DNA from: Cornus controversa
Lineage: Eukaryota > Streptophyta > Magnoliopsida > Cornales > Cornaceae
Assembly (NCBI GenBank): GCA_026545225.1
Contig: CM048845.1
Span: 63,389,033 to 63,453,032 of the forward strand
Reading direction: 5' to 3'
Length of the DNA: 64,000 nucleotides
Both the position numbers and the translations under genes were made by a program. Under the pieces are notes generated by a model. That model had not been told where the DNA came from. It saw nothing but the letters and a program-made list of their open reading frames with translations, and ran no database searches. Of this stretch, positions 45,582 through 56,695 are shown one piece after another; the stretch's first letter is position 1, and each line of letters opens with the position of its first letter.

Positions 45582-47072
45582 TGATCGGCGTTGAATGTTA
45601 CGCATTCTAGCCTCTTAACTTATGTATTTTATTCTTTAAGTGATGGATTATTTTGTTATTTTACTTTGTTTTAGTGTTTTCTGTATTTTCAGGTCCTTAA
45701 TGATTATTTCAGTTAAAACCATGATTTTGGGCTTTTAAAGAAGACATCCAATATGGTTAGATGAAGCCTACATAAAGGAGATCCATTTAACCATTTATTG
45801 TAACTCAAATCAGCCCAAGGAAGAGGTCCAAGAAAATTACAGCTGCTTAATAAAGTTTCGGGCCTGAAGCCCAAATCTGCGCTTAATACAGTCTTAATCC
45901 CGTTTTGGAAAACAGACCAGAAGTATTATTTTCGAGCCTCAAATCAACTTAGTTTTCACATAGGTTAAACGAAATTTGATTCTGCACACTTTTGTATTTC
46001 ATGAAAATTTCGTGAAATACTCGAGACACGATGAAAACCTAATTTTGCCCAAGGAAAAACCCACCTGATTAGTGCTGCGGGAAAACCTAATTAATTCCTA
46101 ATTGGATTAGGACTTTGGTGTATTCTCTTGGGGTATAAAGTGAAGAATTAGAGGCTGAGTTGAGAAGAGATTGGAGAGTCTGAGAGAGCTTTGGACAGAA
46201 CAGAAGACATACTTTATGGAGCCATTGGAGAACGAAGTTATAAGCATAATTCATAAAGATGATGCCTTCTTCCTCAACAGTTGAAGCTTCTTCTTCTACC
46301 GTGAGCGGCTAGTTCATCCACTAGGGTTTTGATGTAGCCCTAACAAAGCATCAATGGTTTGATTGTTTTAATTATTGGAGACCTTTATATACATGCATAG
46401 ATTGTGTAATTTAGAGGATTCTTATTATAGAATTAAGCAGTAAAAGTCTTGTAAATTCAGTTTCAATGATTTCTTATCTTGTCTTAGATATTTAGTTGTT
46501 GTTATTGAACTCAATCTCTCTTATTTTCTGTGATCATGAGAGTGATTATTATACAATGATAATCACTGAATATATCATTAAATGCTTTGATGGATTATGT
46601 GTAGAGAAGATGAACCATACTGCACCCTAGATTAGAGTAGCAGATGGCCCATGCCAATCGAAGATAGTCCATAACTTAGCCTTAATCATATGTTATCTTC
46701 TTGATGGATGAAGGTGAGCTTGTAGCCACCAACACCACTTATGCATGATGTAATCCCCCATAATTGATTCAATTGACCATTGATTGTGGAGTTAGTGGTG
46801 AAGTCAAATACCCTAGATTTCTCTCATATTATCTTTACTTTCTATTTACTTTGATTTATTTTATTTTACTTTTTAATTAGTTTAGTTTAAAAATCAGAAT
46901 TCTTTTTTCTTAAATTTAATTAGAATTAATTTCATATTCCAACTCATCAGACCATAATCCCTGAGGTTCGACACCCCTTTCGATAGCCCTATTATGCAAG
47001 GATTTCATTCTATTGCGAAGTGTGATAATTTTTAATTGATACACTTATTGAGTCACACTCACACACAAATCA
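45582..47072 (+). mobile_element. Athila LTR, copy L2 (shared between two internal regions)
   Basis: TGATCGGCGTTG...CACACAAATCA. It has Athila internal sequence on both sides: the purine tract on the left and, on the right, the pol-env spacer instead of a primer site. It is therefore a recombinant LTR joining two elements. It is about 1,491 bases and homologous to the LTRs starting at 8523, 56696 and 59091. Confidence 0.88.
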
Positions 47073-47518
47073 CTTCCGAAGGATGCCAAAAGGTGTACCG
47101 AGGTATTTAAACTCAAGATAAGTGAAACAACAAGCTCTCGGTGGACCCTGCGTGATCACTAGGCCAAAAATACATGTCCCGATCGACTCTTAGCGATAGA
47201 GGCTCCAACAGGCATCTGCATGGGGAATAGATTGCCCATTTGAAGAGGGATCGATCGCCCCCATTTTTTCTCAACATGGGGAGCATACCAGCTGGGCGAT
47301 CGATCACCCAGCCCAAGGGGGATCGATCGCCCAAGCTATAAATATGGCTGGCCGAATTTTCTTGATATATATATGGACCCCCTCTCCCACTTAGTTGCTA
47401 CTACTTGCTTCCTTGAAGATTTTGTGAGGTAATTTGACTCTTACATCAACCAGGATTATAATTTCTTCAATTGGTGATTCTCATACAAGTATTTATCATT
47501 GATCATCATCAACATCAA
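47073..47518 (+). other. Athila pol-env spacer, third copy (gag-pol deleted)
   Basis: Starts CTTCCGAAGGATGCC right after the L2 LTR, a phrase that lies after pol in the other copies (14142, 42005). The whole leader, gag and pol are gone. The palindrome cluster at 47228-47335 is present but mutated (GATTGCCC, GATCGATCACCC). The spacer resumes at 52977 after the inserted 5.45-kb element. Confidence 0.8.
47228..47335. repeat. GATCGATC palindrome cluster, third copy (decayed)
   Basis: Cores at about 47249, 47296 and 47321, plus one reduced to AGATTGCCC near 47230. Several changes are CG to CA or TG, as expected from deamination of methylated cytosine. Confidence 0.8.
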
Positions 47519-48912
47519 TGATAAGTACTGAATATTGCATATTCAATGCCCTTAAAATTATATGAATTAGTTTTTTAGTAATATTTATTTCATATTTTTA
47601 TTAATAATTTTAATCTTTTCAGGATTTCAGGTGATTAAGGGTAATTCTAATTAATAATGGTGCAATCGGGTTACAGATGATGTTAGGCCTATTCACATTG
47701 AAGATTGGGCCAATTTAGGCCTAAAAATTCCTGGACCTGTGTTGGTATTCAGACCATAACATCGTACACAATTGTTAAAACAGCCCAAACTTTGCGTGAG
47801 TTGAAGGAAATTCAATTCTGTACAATTTTATATTTCACGAAAATTTTCTAAAACGGACGTTTAAGGCAACTTCCTGCCCTATTAGCGTAGCTGTCACTTT
47901 TTGGACGCAAATGCCACTTTTGAGGTGCATGTGCCATTTTCTTATGCGCATTTGCCACTTTGGGAGGTGAGGTGTCCCGTTTGTGTTTTCTTCGCTAATT
48001 AAGAAAGAGAAAAGGGAGAAAAACTAGGTATTCTGGAGGGGAAGCAGAGAGAGATATATAGAGGCGATTCGTGACGATACGGGCAAGACGATAGTGATTT
48101 CATCATCGTTCAAGCATGGACCTCCGATCATGAGCGGCTAAACACCACTCCGGGGAAGTAATGTAATCCTAACCTGTCTTTCAATGTTTTAGTTTGTATA
48201 TTAATTTGGGAATTATTTATTTTGTGCATTGATTGTATAACCAAGACATAAACAACAGCTATGCTATTAGTTTTAATTTGAATGGATTATTTCATTACAT
48301 ATTTAATTTTGTTCTTGTAGAATGAATGCAAGTTTGCAGTGATTAGGGTTTAGTTCTTTTCAACTTCTATGATTTTGTTAAGACAGGTTATACAATAGTT
48401 TTCACATATCATTCAATTTAGAGTTTTTATAATTCGTACTAAGCGAAGATGGGTTATCATATCATTAGTTAGTCAGATGTATAGGTCATGCTAGGCAAAG
48501 ACGAGTTATGCTTAATTGTATGTTGAATGAATCCTCTTGATAGAACTTAATTTGGCTTGTAGCCATTCTTTTCTAAATGCATAGATTAAACATCCCAAAT
48601 TAGTACAATTGTCATTGTTAGAAGGTTAGTGGTGAAGTCAATTCCCCGGACCCTCTATCTCCAGTATTCATCATTTATTTATGTTATTTAATTTCAACAC
48701 CTTAGAATAAAAAATAAAACAAATTCTTTTTCAATTAAATTAGACAAAATCTTGATAACTTAACAACGAAACCAACGCAGTCTCTGTGGATTAAACCCCT
48801 ACTCACCAATTTACTAATTTTAGTAGAGTATTTGTAGATTTTTATAAATTCTCTTTTGTCGAGGTGTAAAACAATAACGACACTATTACATATTGTTTTA
48901 TCGCGTTTTGCA
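47519..48912 (+). mobile_element. 5' LTR of the non-autonomous element
   Basis: TGATAAGTACTG...CGCGTTTTGCA, about 1,394 bases. It carries a segment of roughly 75 bases near 47712-47790 that the 3' LTR lacks. Confidence 0.92.
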
Positions 48913-48924
48913 CATCGAAAAAAA

Positions 48925-48942
48925 TGGCACCGTTGCCGGGGA
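48925..48942 (+). other. Primer-binding site of the non-autonomous element
   Basis: TGGCACCGTTGCCGGGGA, 12 bases after the 5' LTR; one change from the Athila site at 10036. Confidence 0.85.
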
Positions 48943-49263
48943 CTGCCGTCACAGTTGTGTTATTAAGTTTAAAGATTTAGTCTAGTTTAATTATAATTTA
49001 GGACTTGTAAATATTCTGTTTTTAATTTGTTTTAGGTGTTTTGCGCGTTTGAATGTTGGTACAAAAGTTACTACACAAGTCGAAAGAAGTTGAAATTTTA
49101 GGACCTCTTGTGAGTTTTTGTATTTTAATTCATGCACTTTTATTTAGGATTGTTATTTTATTTTAATTTTGAAAAAAATATTGAAAACATGTTGGTTGAG
49201 TTTGAAGACTCTTTGGAAGCATGTTTAGATTAATTTGGTTGTGATATTAATAATTTTGCATAT

Positions 49264-49629
49264 ATGAAAAATGTGAGTGAAAATTCAAGGAATGTGTCCA
49301 ATAAATTAGATATATTATCATGGAGATTGGACCGATTTATGCCCTTTAGTCATGCTCCCACTACGCACTCGTCCATACCATATGAGTCATGTGGATGTTA
49401 CTTTAGTCCTTTTCATCATGTAATAAATTGTCCTACTGCGGGACAATATTATGATTTTTATCAAGAACACACACATGAAAATTTTTTTATACCGGGTGAT
49501 GATCCATTTTCCCATACTTATTCTCCGAGATTTGAGGACAAAGTTTTGGCTGCCCTTGGCAAACTTGATGAACGAATTGGCAAGCATGAAGAACAAACTG
49601 AATTGTTAAATTCACAAACTAATTGTTAA
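49264..49629 (+). pseudogene. Gag-derived ORF with a broken zinc knuckle
   Basis: 121 codons. CGCYFSPFHHVINC aligns with the intact knuckle [14 protein letters not shown] of the Athila gag, but the second Cys position holds Tyr, so zinc binding should be lost. DKVLAALGKLDERI parallels the coil after the Athila knuckle. The capsid domain is absent upstream. The start codon is the first ATG in the open frame and may not be used. Confidence 0.7.
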
Positions 49630-49767
49630 ATTCACATTCACAATCCATAGCTAGGCTAGAAGTTCAAATCGAGCAAATAACCAATGCTTTGAATTGTGAA
49701 GATCAAGAGGAACTTTCAAGTTAGCTCGTGACCAATATTGAACTCATACAACAAATTGAGTTAGACC

Positions 49768-50094
49768 ATGCCCCATTTGTGGAACCATTACTTATACCGG
49801 ACTCCAAAATATTATATGAAGAACTTAAGTCCTAATGGGAGTACATTTTTTACCTTTGTTTTTGACTTGAGTAGTGATAAATTAGATATGAATGAGAAAA
49901 TTAGTCAAGAACAAGTTAAAGGGTTATATTTTCCTGAATTAGTCGAATTTTATTTGATTGATTCATTTTTCTTAAAACCTCACGTTGATATAGATAAGAG
50001 GTGCTTAAAAATTGTTTGGATTCTAGCACAAGAAGGTGAGGACAAAATAGGGGGGACACTCTTAGATCTCCTTAAGAGATATGGTATAGGGTGA
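49768..50094 (+). CDS. Unrecognised 108-codon ORF in the non-autonomous element
   Basis: The product begins MPHLWNHYLYRTPKYYMKNL, contains EQVKGLYFPELVEFYLIDSF, and ends LLDLLKRYGIG. I recognise no domain. It lies where the gag-protease linker would be in Athila. It could be a diverged gag-pol scrap or chance; no function is proposed. Confidence 0.35.
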   Translation: MPHLWNHYLYRTPKYYMKNLSPNGSTFFTFVFDLSSDKLDMNEKISQEQVKGLYFPELVEFYLIDSFFLKPHVDIDKRCLKIVWILAQEGEDKIGGTLLDLLKRYGIG

Positions 50095-51639
50095 ACCTTC
50101 CATCAAAAGTAGCAGTTTGGAAGTGTGTTTTTATTTTTATTTATTTTTTATTTTTTTTGAGTTGATTTTTCTTTGTTTTAATTATTATTTGTGTTTTTTT
50201 TCATTTTGTTGCATTCTTTTATTTATTTATTTATTTATTTTTATTATTTTTTTTCTTTAATATGCGTGGTGTGTAGTTGTTTTTTTTATGACAGGTTCTT
50301 GCATCCAAGTTTGGGGGGGATGGCCAACCCTTATTTATGTGATTATGTTGCCAAATTTTGACAATTCTACCACCACAGTAATATTGTTCTATCACTTACC
50401 ATATGCTTAATATTTTTGTTACATATTGTGGACAATGTGTGATTTAAGTTTGGGGGTAAAGAAGAACACTTTTGTTTGTTTATGTATTTATTTTTAGGTT
50501 ATTTTGTTTTCAGTTTAGATGTTTTAACACCAATCAAGAGTTTAATACTTTATGTAGGTTCTTGACTTGCAATTGTAGAGTATGTGTAAAATTTCTAGAA
50601 ACTATGGTTTGAATGCAGTGGTTTAAGTCGTTATTTGCATTAACATGACTTGGAGAGGTTGACTCTAGTTTTTTTTCACAATTCACACGTACACTAGTAG
50701 AGTTAGTGGGGTTTGTACTTGGCTTTGAGTATCAATTATGTGTGCTGAATATAAGTTGGTATCCCTTGAGAATAAATATTTTGAGCGTGCTACACTTGTA
50801 AAAAAAATTCCTATGGTTTGTGTCCATTTTGGTTCGAGTTATTAGGTCATTCGGGGTATCTTGAAACCTGGTGCCTTAAAGCCATTTGGTTTGGGAGTCA
50901 CAGGCTGAAAGCTCGCTACATGGACCAATTCAAAAGCCTAATAAACCTGGGCATTGCGTTATTGGTTGGTCTATGGTTTGTGACCGTTCTGATTCAAGTT
51001 ATTAGGTCCATCGGGGTATCTTGAAACCTAGTGCCCTAAAGCCATTTGGTTTGGGAGTCACAGGCTGAAAGCTCACTACATGGATCAATTCGAAAGCCTA
51101 ATAAACCTTTGCATTACACAACCATAAAAAAAATATAATAATAATAAATAAATAAAATAATTTTTTTTTGCATGTGTTCATGTTTAGAGTGATAAATTCA
51201 ATAAGGGGATCCAGTGAATTGAAGAGACTTGTAATTGCTCACTCAGGACCGGGTTAAACCACATTGACGAATGCTAGTTCACTTTTCACGAGGGGGCTAG
51301 AGGAAGTTCCTTTGAGTTGTGATTGATGTAAATTTTGTGTGAGAACCATTGTTTTGAATTATGGGGTTTAGGGATTTGAAAGTATTCTTCAATGCAAGTC
51401 TTTTAACTGCATTTTGTAGTATTCGTCTTGATTAATGTTTGAAACAGGAATTTTGGTATGTTTGTGGATAACATCTCTGGAAACCCTCACAAGACTTCAC
51501 TCGTCCACTAGGAGTAACCTAGGGGTTTAAAAGGCTTGTTGCATATGCTAAATGCAATCGAATCTCCCACGAAAGAGGAAATAGTTTAGTTGTTTTATTT
51601 CATTTTTAGTTGTGTATTGCTAAGAGACTAGCAATATGT
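50095..51639 (+). other. 3' internal block of the non-autonomous element
   Basis: Non-coding; contains CCAAGTTTGGGGGGGATGG near 50308 and TTAAGTTTGGGGGTAAAG near 50445. The unit GGTTTGGGAGTCACAGGCTG is present twice (about 50889 and 51049) within a duplication of roughly 160 bases. AAACCCTCACAAGAC and CTAAATGCAATCG follow before the purine tract, in the same order as in the Athila copies. Confidence 0.75.
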
Positions 51640-51652
51640 AAGTTTAGGGGTG
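51640..51652 (+). other. Polypurine tract of the non-autonomous element
   Basis: AAGTTTAGGGGTG immediately before the 3' LTR. Confidence 0.75.
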
Positions 51653-52971
51653 TGATAAGTAATGAATATTGCATATTCAATCCCTTAAAATTATATGAAT
51701 TAGTGTCTTAGTAATATTTATTTCATATTTTTATTAATAATTTTAATCTTTTTAGGATTTCAGGTGATTAAGTGTAATTCTAATTAATAATGGTGCAATC
51801 GGGTTACAGATAGTGTTAGGCCTATTCACATTGAAGGTTGGGCCAAACTTCGCAAGAGTTGAAGGAAATTTAATTCTGTACAATTTTATATTTCATGAAA
51901 ATTTCCTAAAAATGACGTTTAAGGGAACTTTCTGCCCTATTTGCGCAGTTGTCACTTTTTGGGCGCAAATGCCACTTTTAAGGCGCATGTGCCATTTTCT
52001 TATGCGCATTTGCCACTTTGCGAGGTGAGGTGTCCCGTTTGTGTTTACTTCGCTAATTAAGAAAGAGAAAAGGGAGAAAAACTAGGTATTTTGTAGGGGG
52101 AAGCAGAGATAGATATACAGAGGCGATTCGTGACGATACGGGCAAGACGATGGTGACTTCATCATCGTTCAAGCATGGACCTCCGATCATGAGCGGCTAA
52201 ACACCACTCCGGGGAAGTAATGTAATCCTAACCTGTCTTTCAATGTTTTAGTTTGTATATTAATTTGGGAATTATTTATTTTGTGCATTGATTGTATAAC
52301 CAAGACATAAACAACAGCTATGCTATTAGTTTTAATTTGAATGGATTATTTCATTACATATTTAATTTTGTTCTTGTAGAATGAATGCAAGTTTGCAGTG
52401 ATTAGGGTTTAGTTCTTTTCAACTTCTATGATTTTGTTAAGACAGGTTATACAATAGTTTTCACATATCATTCAATTTAGAGTTTTTATAATTCGTACTA
52501 AGCGAAGATGGGTTATCATATCATTAGTTAGTCAGATGTATAGGTCATGCTAGGCAAAGACGAGTTATGCTTAATTGTATGTTGAATGAATCCTCTTGAT
52601 AGAACTTAATTTGGCTTGTAGCCATTTTTTTCTAAATGCATAGATTAAACATCCCAAATTAGTACAATTGTCATTGTTAGAAGGTTAGTGGTGAAGTCAA
52701 TTCCCCGGACCCTCTATCTCCAGTATTCATCATTTATTTATGTTATTTAATTTCAACACCTTAGAATAAAAAATAAAACAAATTCTTTTTCAATTAAATT
52801 AGACAAAATCTTGATAACTTAACAACGAAACCAACGCAGTCTCTGTGGATTAAACCCCTACTCACCAATTTACTAATTTTAGTAGAGTATTTGTAGGTTT
52901 TTATAAATTCTCTTTTGTCGAGGTGTAAAACAATAACGACACTATTACATATTGTTTTATCGCGTTTTGCA
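51653..52971 (+). mobile_element. 3' LTR of the non-autonomous element
   Basis: TGATAAGTAATG...CGCGTTTTGCA, about 1,319 bases, followed by the ATCAA target duplication. Confidence 0.92.
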
Positions 52972-53242
52972 ATCAACATCGAAACTAGATTGATCATCAC
53001 TAGTTCTCAAGAAAACTCTTATTTTCATAAGTTCTTCATCAAAGTAAGTAGAGTTTTTATTTTACAAAATTGTGCCAATCTTCTTGAGGGCTTTTGAAGA
53101 CCAAGTTTGGGAGACATTATTGGTGAATTGAGTTTTTCAAATTGGGGTGAAAAAGTTGCCGAAAGAAGAGGTTGAAGGAGGTACTCTAATTGTGCACGCT
53201 AAGTGTTTGTTTAAATTCCTCAATCAAAATTTTTCTATTTCT

Positions 53243-55037
53243 ATGGCACCAAAGAGAGCAAGTAACCAAGGTGCTTCAAGCTTGCCCAATCCTCGCCGAG
53301 AATTACATGATCCAACACTCGTTTCCTCAAAATCTTGCCGAGATGGAATATATGAGAGATGGCATCCAAAAGCCTTGAATTTTGAAACGACATTTGATAT
53401 CGCCGAACTGTATGCTATGTTTCCCGAGATACGATGGGGGATTTCGGACATCCGTCGTCGTCGGTCGGCTTCAATTTTTATTTCATCATCTACTACTATA
53501 TACTCGAGGCTCGTCAAAGTCTTTTATCAAAACTTAATACCAAAACCTGACGAGCGGGGAATGCTTATTTCTTCGGTGGATGGAACACAAGTTCAGGTAG
53601 ATATGTCATCCATTACTATTGCCATTGGCTGTCTGCCTGAATGCCTGGATGATTTGACCAATATCTACACTCTTTTACCCAATGATTTGTCGGTGGGTAA
53701 TGTGGTTACACGGTTGTGTGCTAACTAATTCTCCGGGCCAAAGCATAATGCGGCTTCAAAGTCCTCTATGCCGAGTCATCTATGGTTCCTTGATGTCGTT
53801 TTGTACAAGAATGTGTGTCTTATTGGGCACAAAACCGAGATGCGTCAAAAGTTCATTCGAACTTTATATGCCATACACTTTGGGCATTGGTTATCATTCC
53901 CATAGATCGTCTGGGGCCAGATTGAGAAATTCTATTCAAAGGTTGTGGCCAAAGCACCAGATAGGGCAAGTGACTGGAAGTTTCCATTCCCTAATATTAT
54001 TCTGTAATACCCCGCTCCAACACATGTTATGATATTGTCCACTTTGGGCCTGAGCCCGCACAGTTTTACTCCTGAGTTTTATCCCAAAAGGCCTCATACA
54101 TTTGAGGAGAACATACTACATATAAACACATCCCTTTTCCACACCCAGGCGATGTGGAATTAAGTACCCTGTACCCTGTCAGTATGGTAGCTCAGCCCAG
54201 TGCTTGTCTTCGCACCCGCCCACTCGCACCCGTCCACAAGGGTTACTACAATCCACCCCCCTACGAGGCCTGACGTTCTCGTCGGCACACTTTCGACTGG
54301 GTTCAGGCTCTGATACCAACTGTAATACCCCGCTCTAACACATGGTATGATATTCTCCGCTTTAGGCCTGAGCCCGCTTGGTTTTGCTCTTGGATTTTAC
54401 TCCAATAGGCCTCATATCATTTGAAGAGAACATACTACATATAAGCACATCCCTTTTCCACACCCAGGTGATGTGGGATTAAGTACCCTGTACCCTGTCA
54501 GTGTGGTAGCTCAGCCCAGTGTCTGTCTTCACACCCGCCCACTCACATCCGTCCACAAGGGTTACTACAATTCATCAGTTACTCATTGCATAGGGATATG
54601 TAGCCGATGTGGACGAGCTTGCTTTTTCATGAGATATTCACTATAACATGCAACACTGGAACATGAACCGATCTCATATGTATCAATGAGTCATTACTGC
54701 ACCAAGTGAAGTATCTAGATTGGCCTAGGGAGGGAAAGTTGTGGACATACCACCACCGGTGGAGGATCCAGAGGAGATGGAGGCAAAAGAAGAGGATGTC
54801 CATGCACAAGCTAGCGGACATGATTATAATTATTTAGAGGGACAGATTGTTGGGTTGACCGCCCAGTTTGACACCTTACAAACTGAGGTTTCCACATAGT
54901 TTAGAGTTATACGGATAGAGATGGTGGATCAATTTCATGAGACTAGCCAAGATCAGCTAGAGATGAGAAGGATACTGCGTGCATTGATGCGCCAGGCGAA
55001 CCTAGATCCAAATGCTCAATCACCACCACATCCTTGA
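53243..55037 (+). pseudogene. Athila env-like ORF, third copy, split by a TRIM
   Basis: ATG at 53243, same domain order as 42716-43936 (FDIAELYAMFPEIRWGIS, SITIAIGCLPECLDDL, an acidic VEDPEEMEAKEED segment, NPNAQSPPHP end). A TRIM at 54003-54569 interrupts it within the codons for PNII. Many in-frame stops (53726-53728 and several after the TRIM) stand mostly at positions that are Gln or Trp in the sister copies. Ends TGA 55037. Confidence 0.85.
54003..54569 (-). mobile_element. Complete TRIM retrotransposon, 567 bp, inside the env-like ORF
   Basis: LTRs 54003-54250 and 54321-54569 with a 70-base interior (54251-54320). On the minus strand the primer site TGGTATCAGAGCC (54318-54306) lies two bases after the LTR, and a G-rich tract, GTAGGGGGGTGG, precedes the other LTR. 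ATTC flanks both sides (53999-54002, 54570-54573), and the empty site is seen in the paralogous ORF at about 43472. Confidence 0.93.
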
Positions 55038-55077
55038 GTGGGAGATAATTATCTTGTGTATTTTATTTTATTTTTAG

Positions 55078-55119
<42 letters not shown>

Positions 55120-56682
55120 TATTTTTCTTTCTGTATTTAGTTTTTTTTTAGAAAAAAAAAAGAAGAAAAAAATAAAAAATAGTTTTTTATTTATGTATTT
55201 TTCTATTTCATATTTATTTTCACCCATGCTATTTCACTTGGTTGGTGGGAGTATAGTGATTTGTTTTGACAGGTTGTAAGATCCAAGTTTAGGGGTGTGC
55301 TTGCATTGCCTTCTTACAACTTGGTGTGCTCTATTTTCTTGCCTCTACTTCTTTGGATTTTTGGTATTCTTGTTCTTACCATTCCCTATGCTTTGATTGG
55401 TAGTACATTGAGGACAATGTATAGTTTAAGTTTGGGGGTGTGGCGATGCCTTATTTATGTGCTTTATTGCAATATGGGAGAAATTTTTGTGAAATTCTTC
55501 TTGTTTTAGGATTTTTGTTTATTTTCTTTTCTTAGTTTTTTATTTATATTCTTTTGTTTTGTTTTGTTTTTAAATAGAATATTTTTATACTATTCAAATG
55601 ATTAATACCTTATGTAAGTGCTTAACTTGCAATTTTTTAGTATGTTTTAAATTTTGGAAAACTATGGTTTAAATTATATGGTTCTAATCATTGTTTGCAT
55701 TAACATGCCTTGGGGTAATTGATTTTAGTTTCCTCACATGCACAGACACACTACCATAATTTTATGGGGTATAAACTTTGGCTCTGAGTTATTATGTTAC
55801 ATATGCTTGATATTAATTAGTAGCTTTTGAGAATAAGTACCGATGATGTGTTTTACTTGACTTCAATTGAAAAAAAAAAGAATATGTTGAATAGCAAAAC
55901 AATTTGATCATTTTCATGAGTAATCGGGCCTCTATGCCTCAGGAAGCACGGAATGTTCGCGTCAAAAGTGAAAGGGTGAGAAAAGATGAGCATTGGTTGT
56001 TTTGATTTGTAGCCGGCCTGGCTGATTCAAGTAATAAGGTTCTTTGGGGTGTCTTAATGCATAGTACCCTAAAGCCATCTGGTTTGGGAGTCACTGACTG
56101 AAAGCTTGCTACATGGATCTTTCAGAAAGCTTAATAGATCAAGACATTGCATAACCAATAAAGCAATGAAAAAAAAATGAAAAAAAAAAAAGTCTTGTAT
56201 TCATGTTTGGAAGTATGAAATTCAATAAGGAGAGCTAGTGAGTTGAAGGGGTATGTGCCTTAATATATTCGGAGTTTGGTTATGCTACATGAGATGATTA
56301 TTAGTTCATTTTACACGAGGGAACTAGAGTTAGTTATTTTGAGATATGTTGATGTAAATTATGTGTGGGGACTATTACTTTGAATTATGAAATTTAAAAA
56401 TTTGAGATTATTCTTGAATGCAAGTTTGTAACTATATATTGTAATCTTCTTCTTGATTAATGTTAAAGCAGAAATTTTGAATGTTTGTGGGTAACATTTC
56501 TGGAAACCCTCACGAGACTATACCCGTCGACTAGGGGGAGCCTAGGGGCTCAAAGGCTTATTGTATATGCTAAATGCAATCGTTTCTCCCACGAAAGTGG
56601 AGTTGGGTAGTTTAGTTAGTGTTTATTAGTTTCCTTTGTTTTAGTTTTATTTTATTTTGTTGCTAAGGGACTAGCAATATGT
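55038..56682 (+). other. Athila 3' internal untranslated block, second copy
   Basis: Parallel to 43937-45568, with purine-tract-like motifs near 55283 (CCAAGTTTAGGGGTGTG) and 55425 (TTAAGTTTGGGGGTGTGG). Has an expanded TTA microsatellite at about 55080-55120. Confidence 0.75.
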
Positions 56683-56695
56683 AAGTTTAGGGGTG
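56683..56695 (+). other. Polypurine tract, Athila third copy
   Basis: AAGTTTAGGGGTG directly before the LTR at 56696. Confidence 0.75.

Larger units (their letters stand above)
47519..52971 (+). mobile_element. Non-autonomous LTR element (LARD-like), 5.45 kb, inserted in Athila
   Basis: Two long LTRs flank an interior with a primer site, gag-derived relics, a long non-coding block and a purine tract, but no protease, RT or integrase. Target duplication ATCAA is perfect (47514-47518 and 52972-52976). The LTRs look nearly identical over their last 900 bases, which points to recent insertion. The 3' interior resembles the Athila 3' block, so Athila proteins are the likely helpers. Confidence 0.92.
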
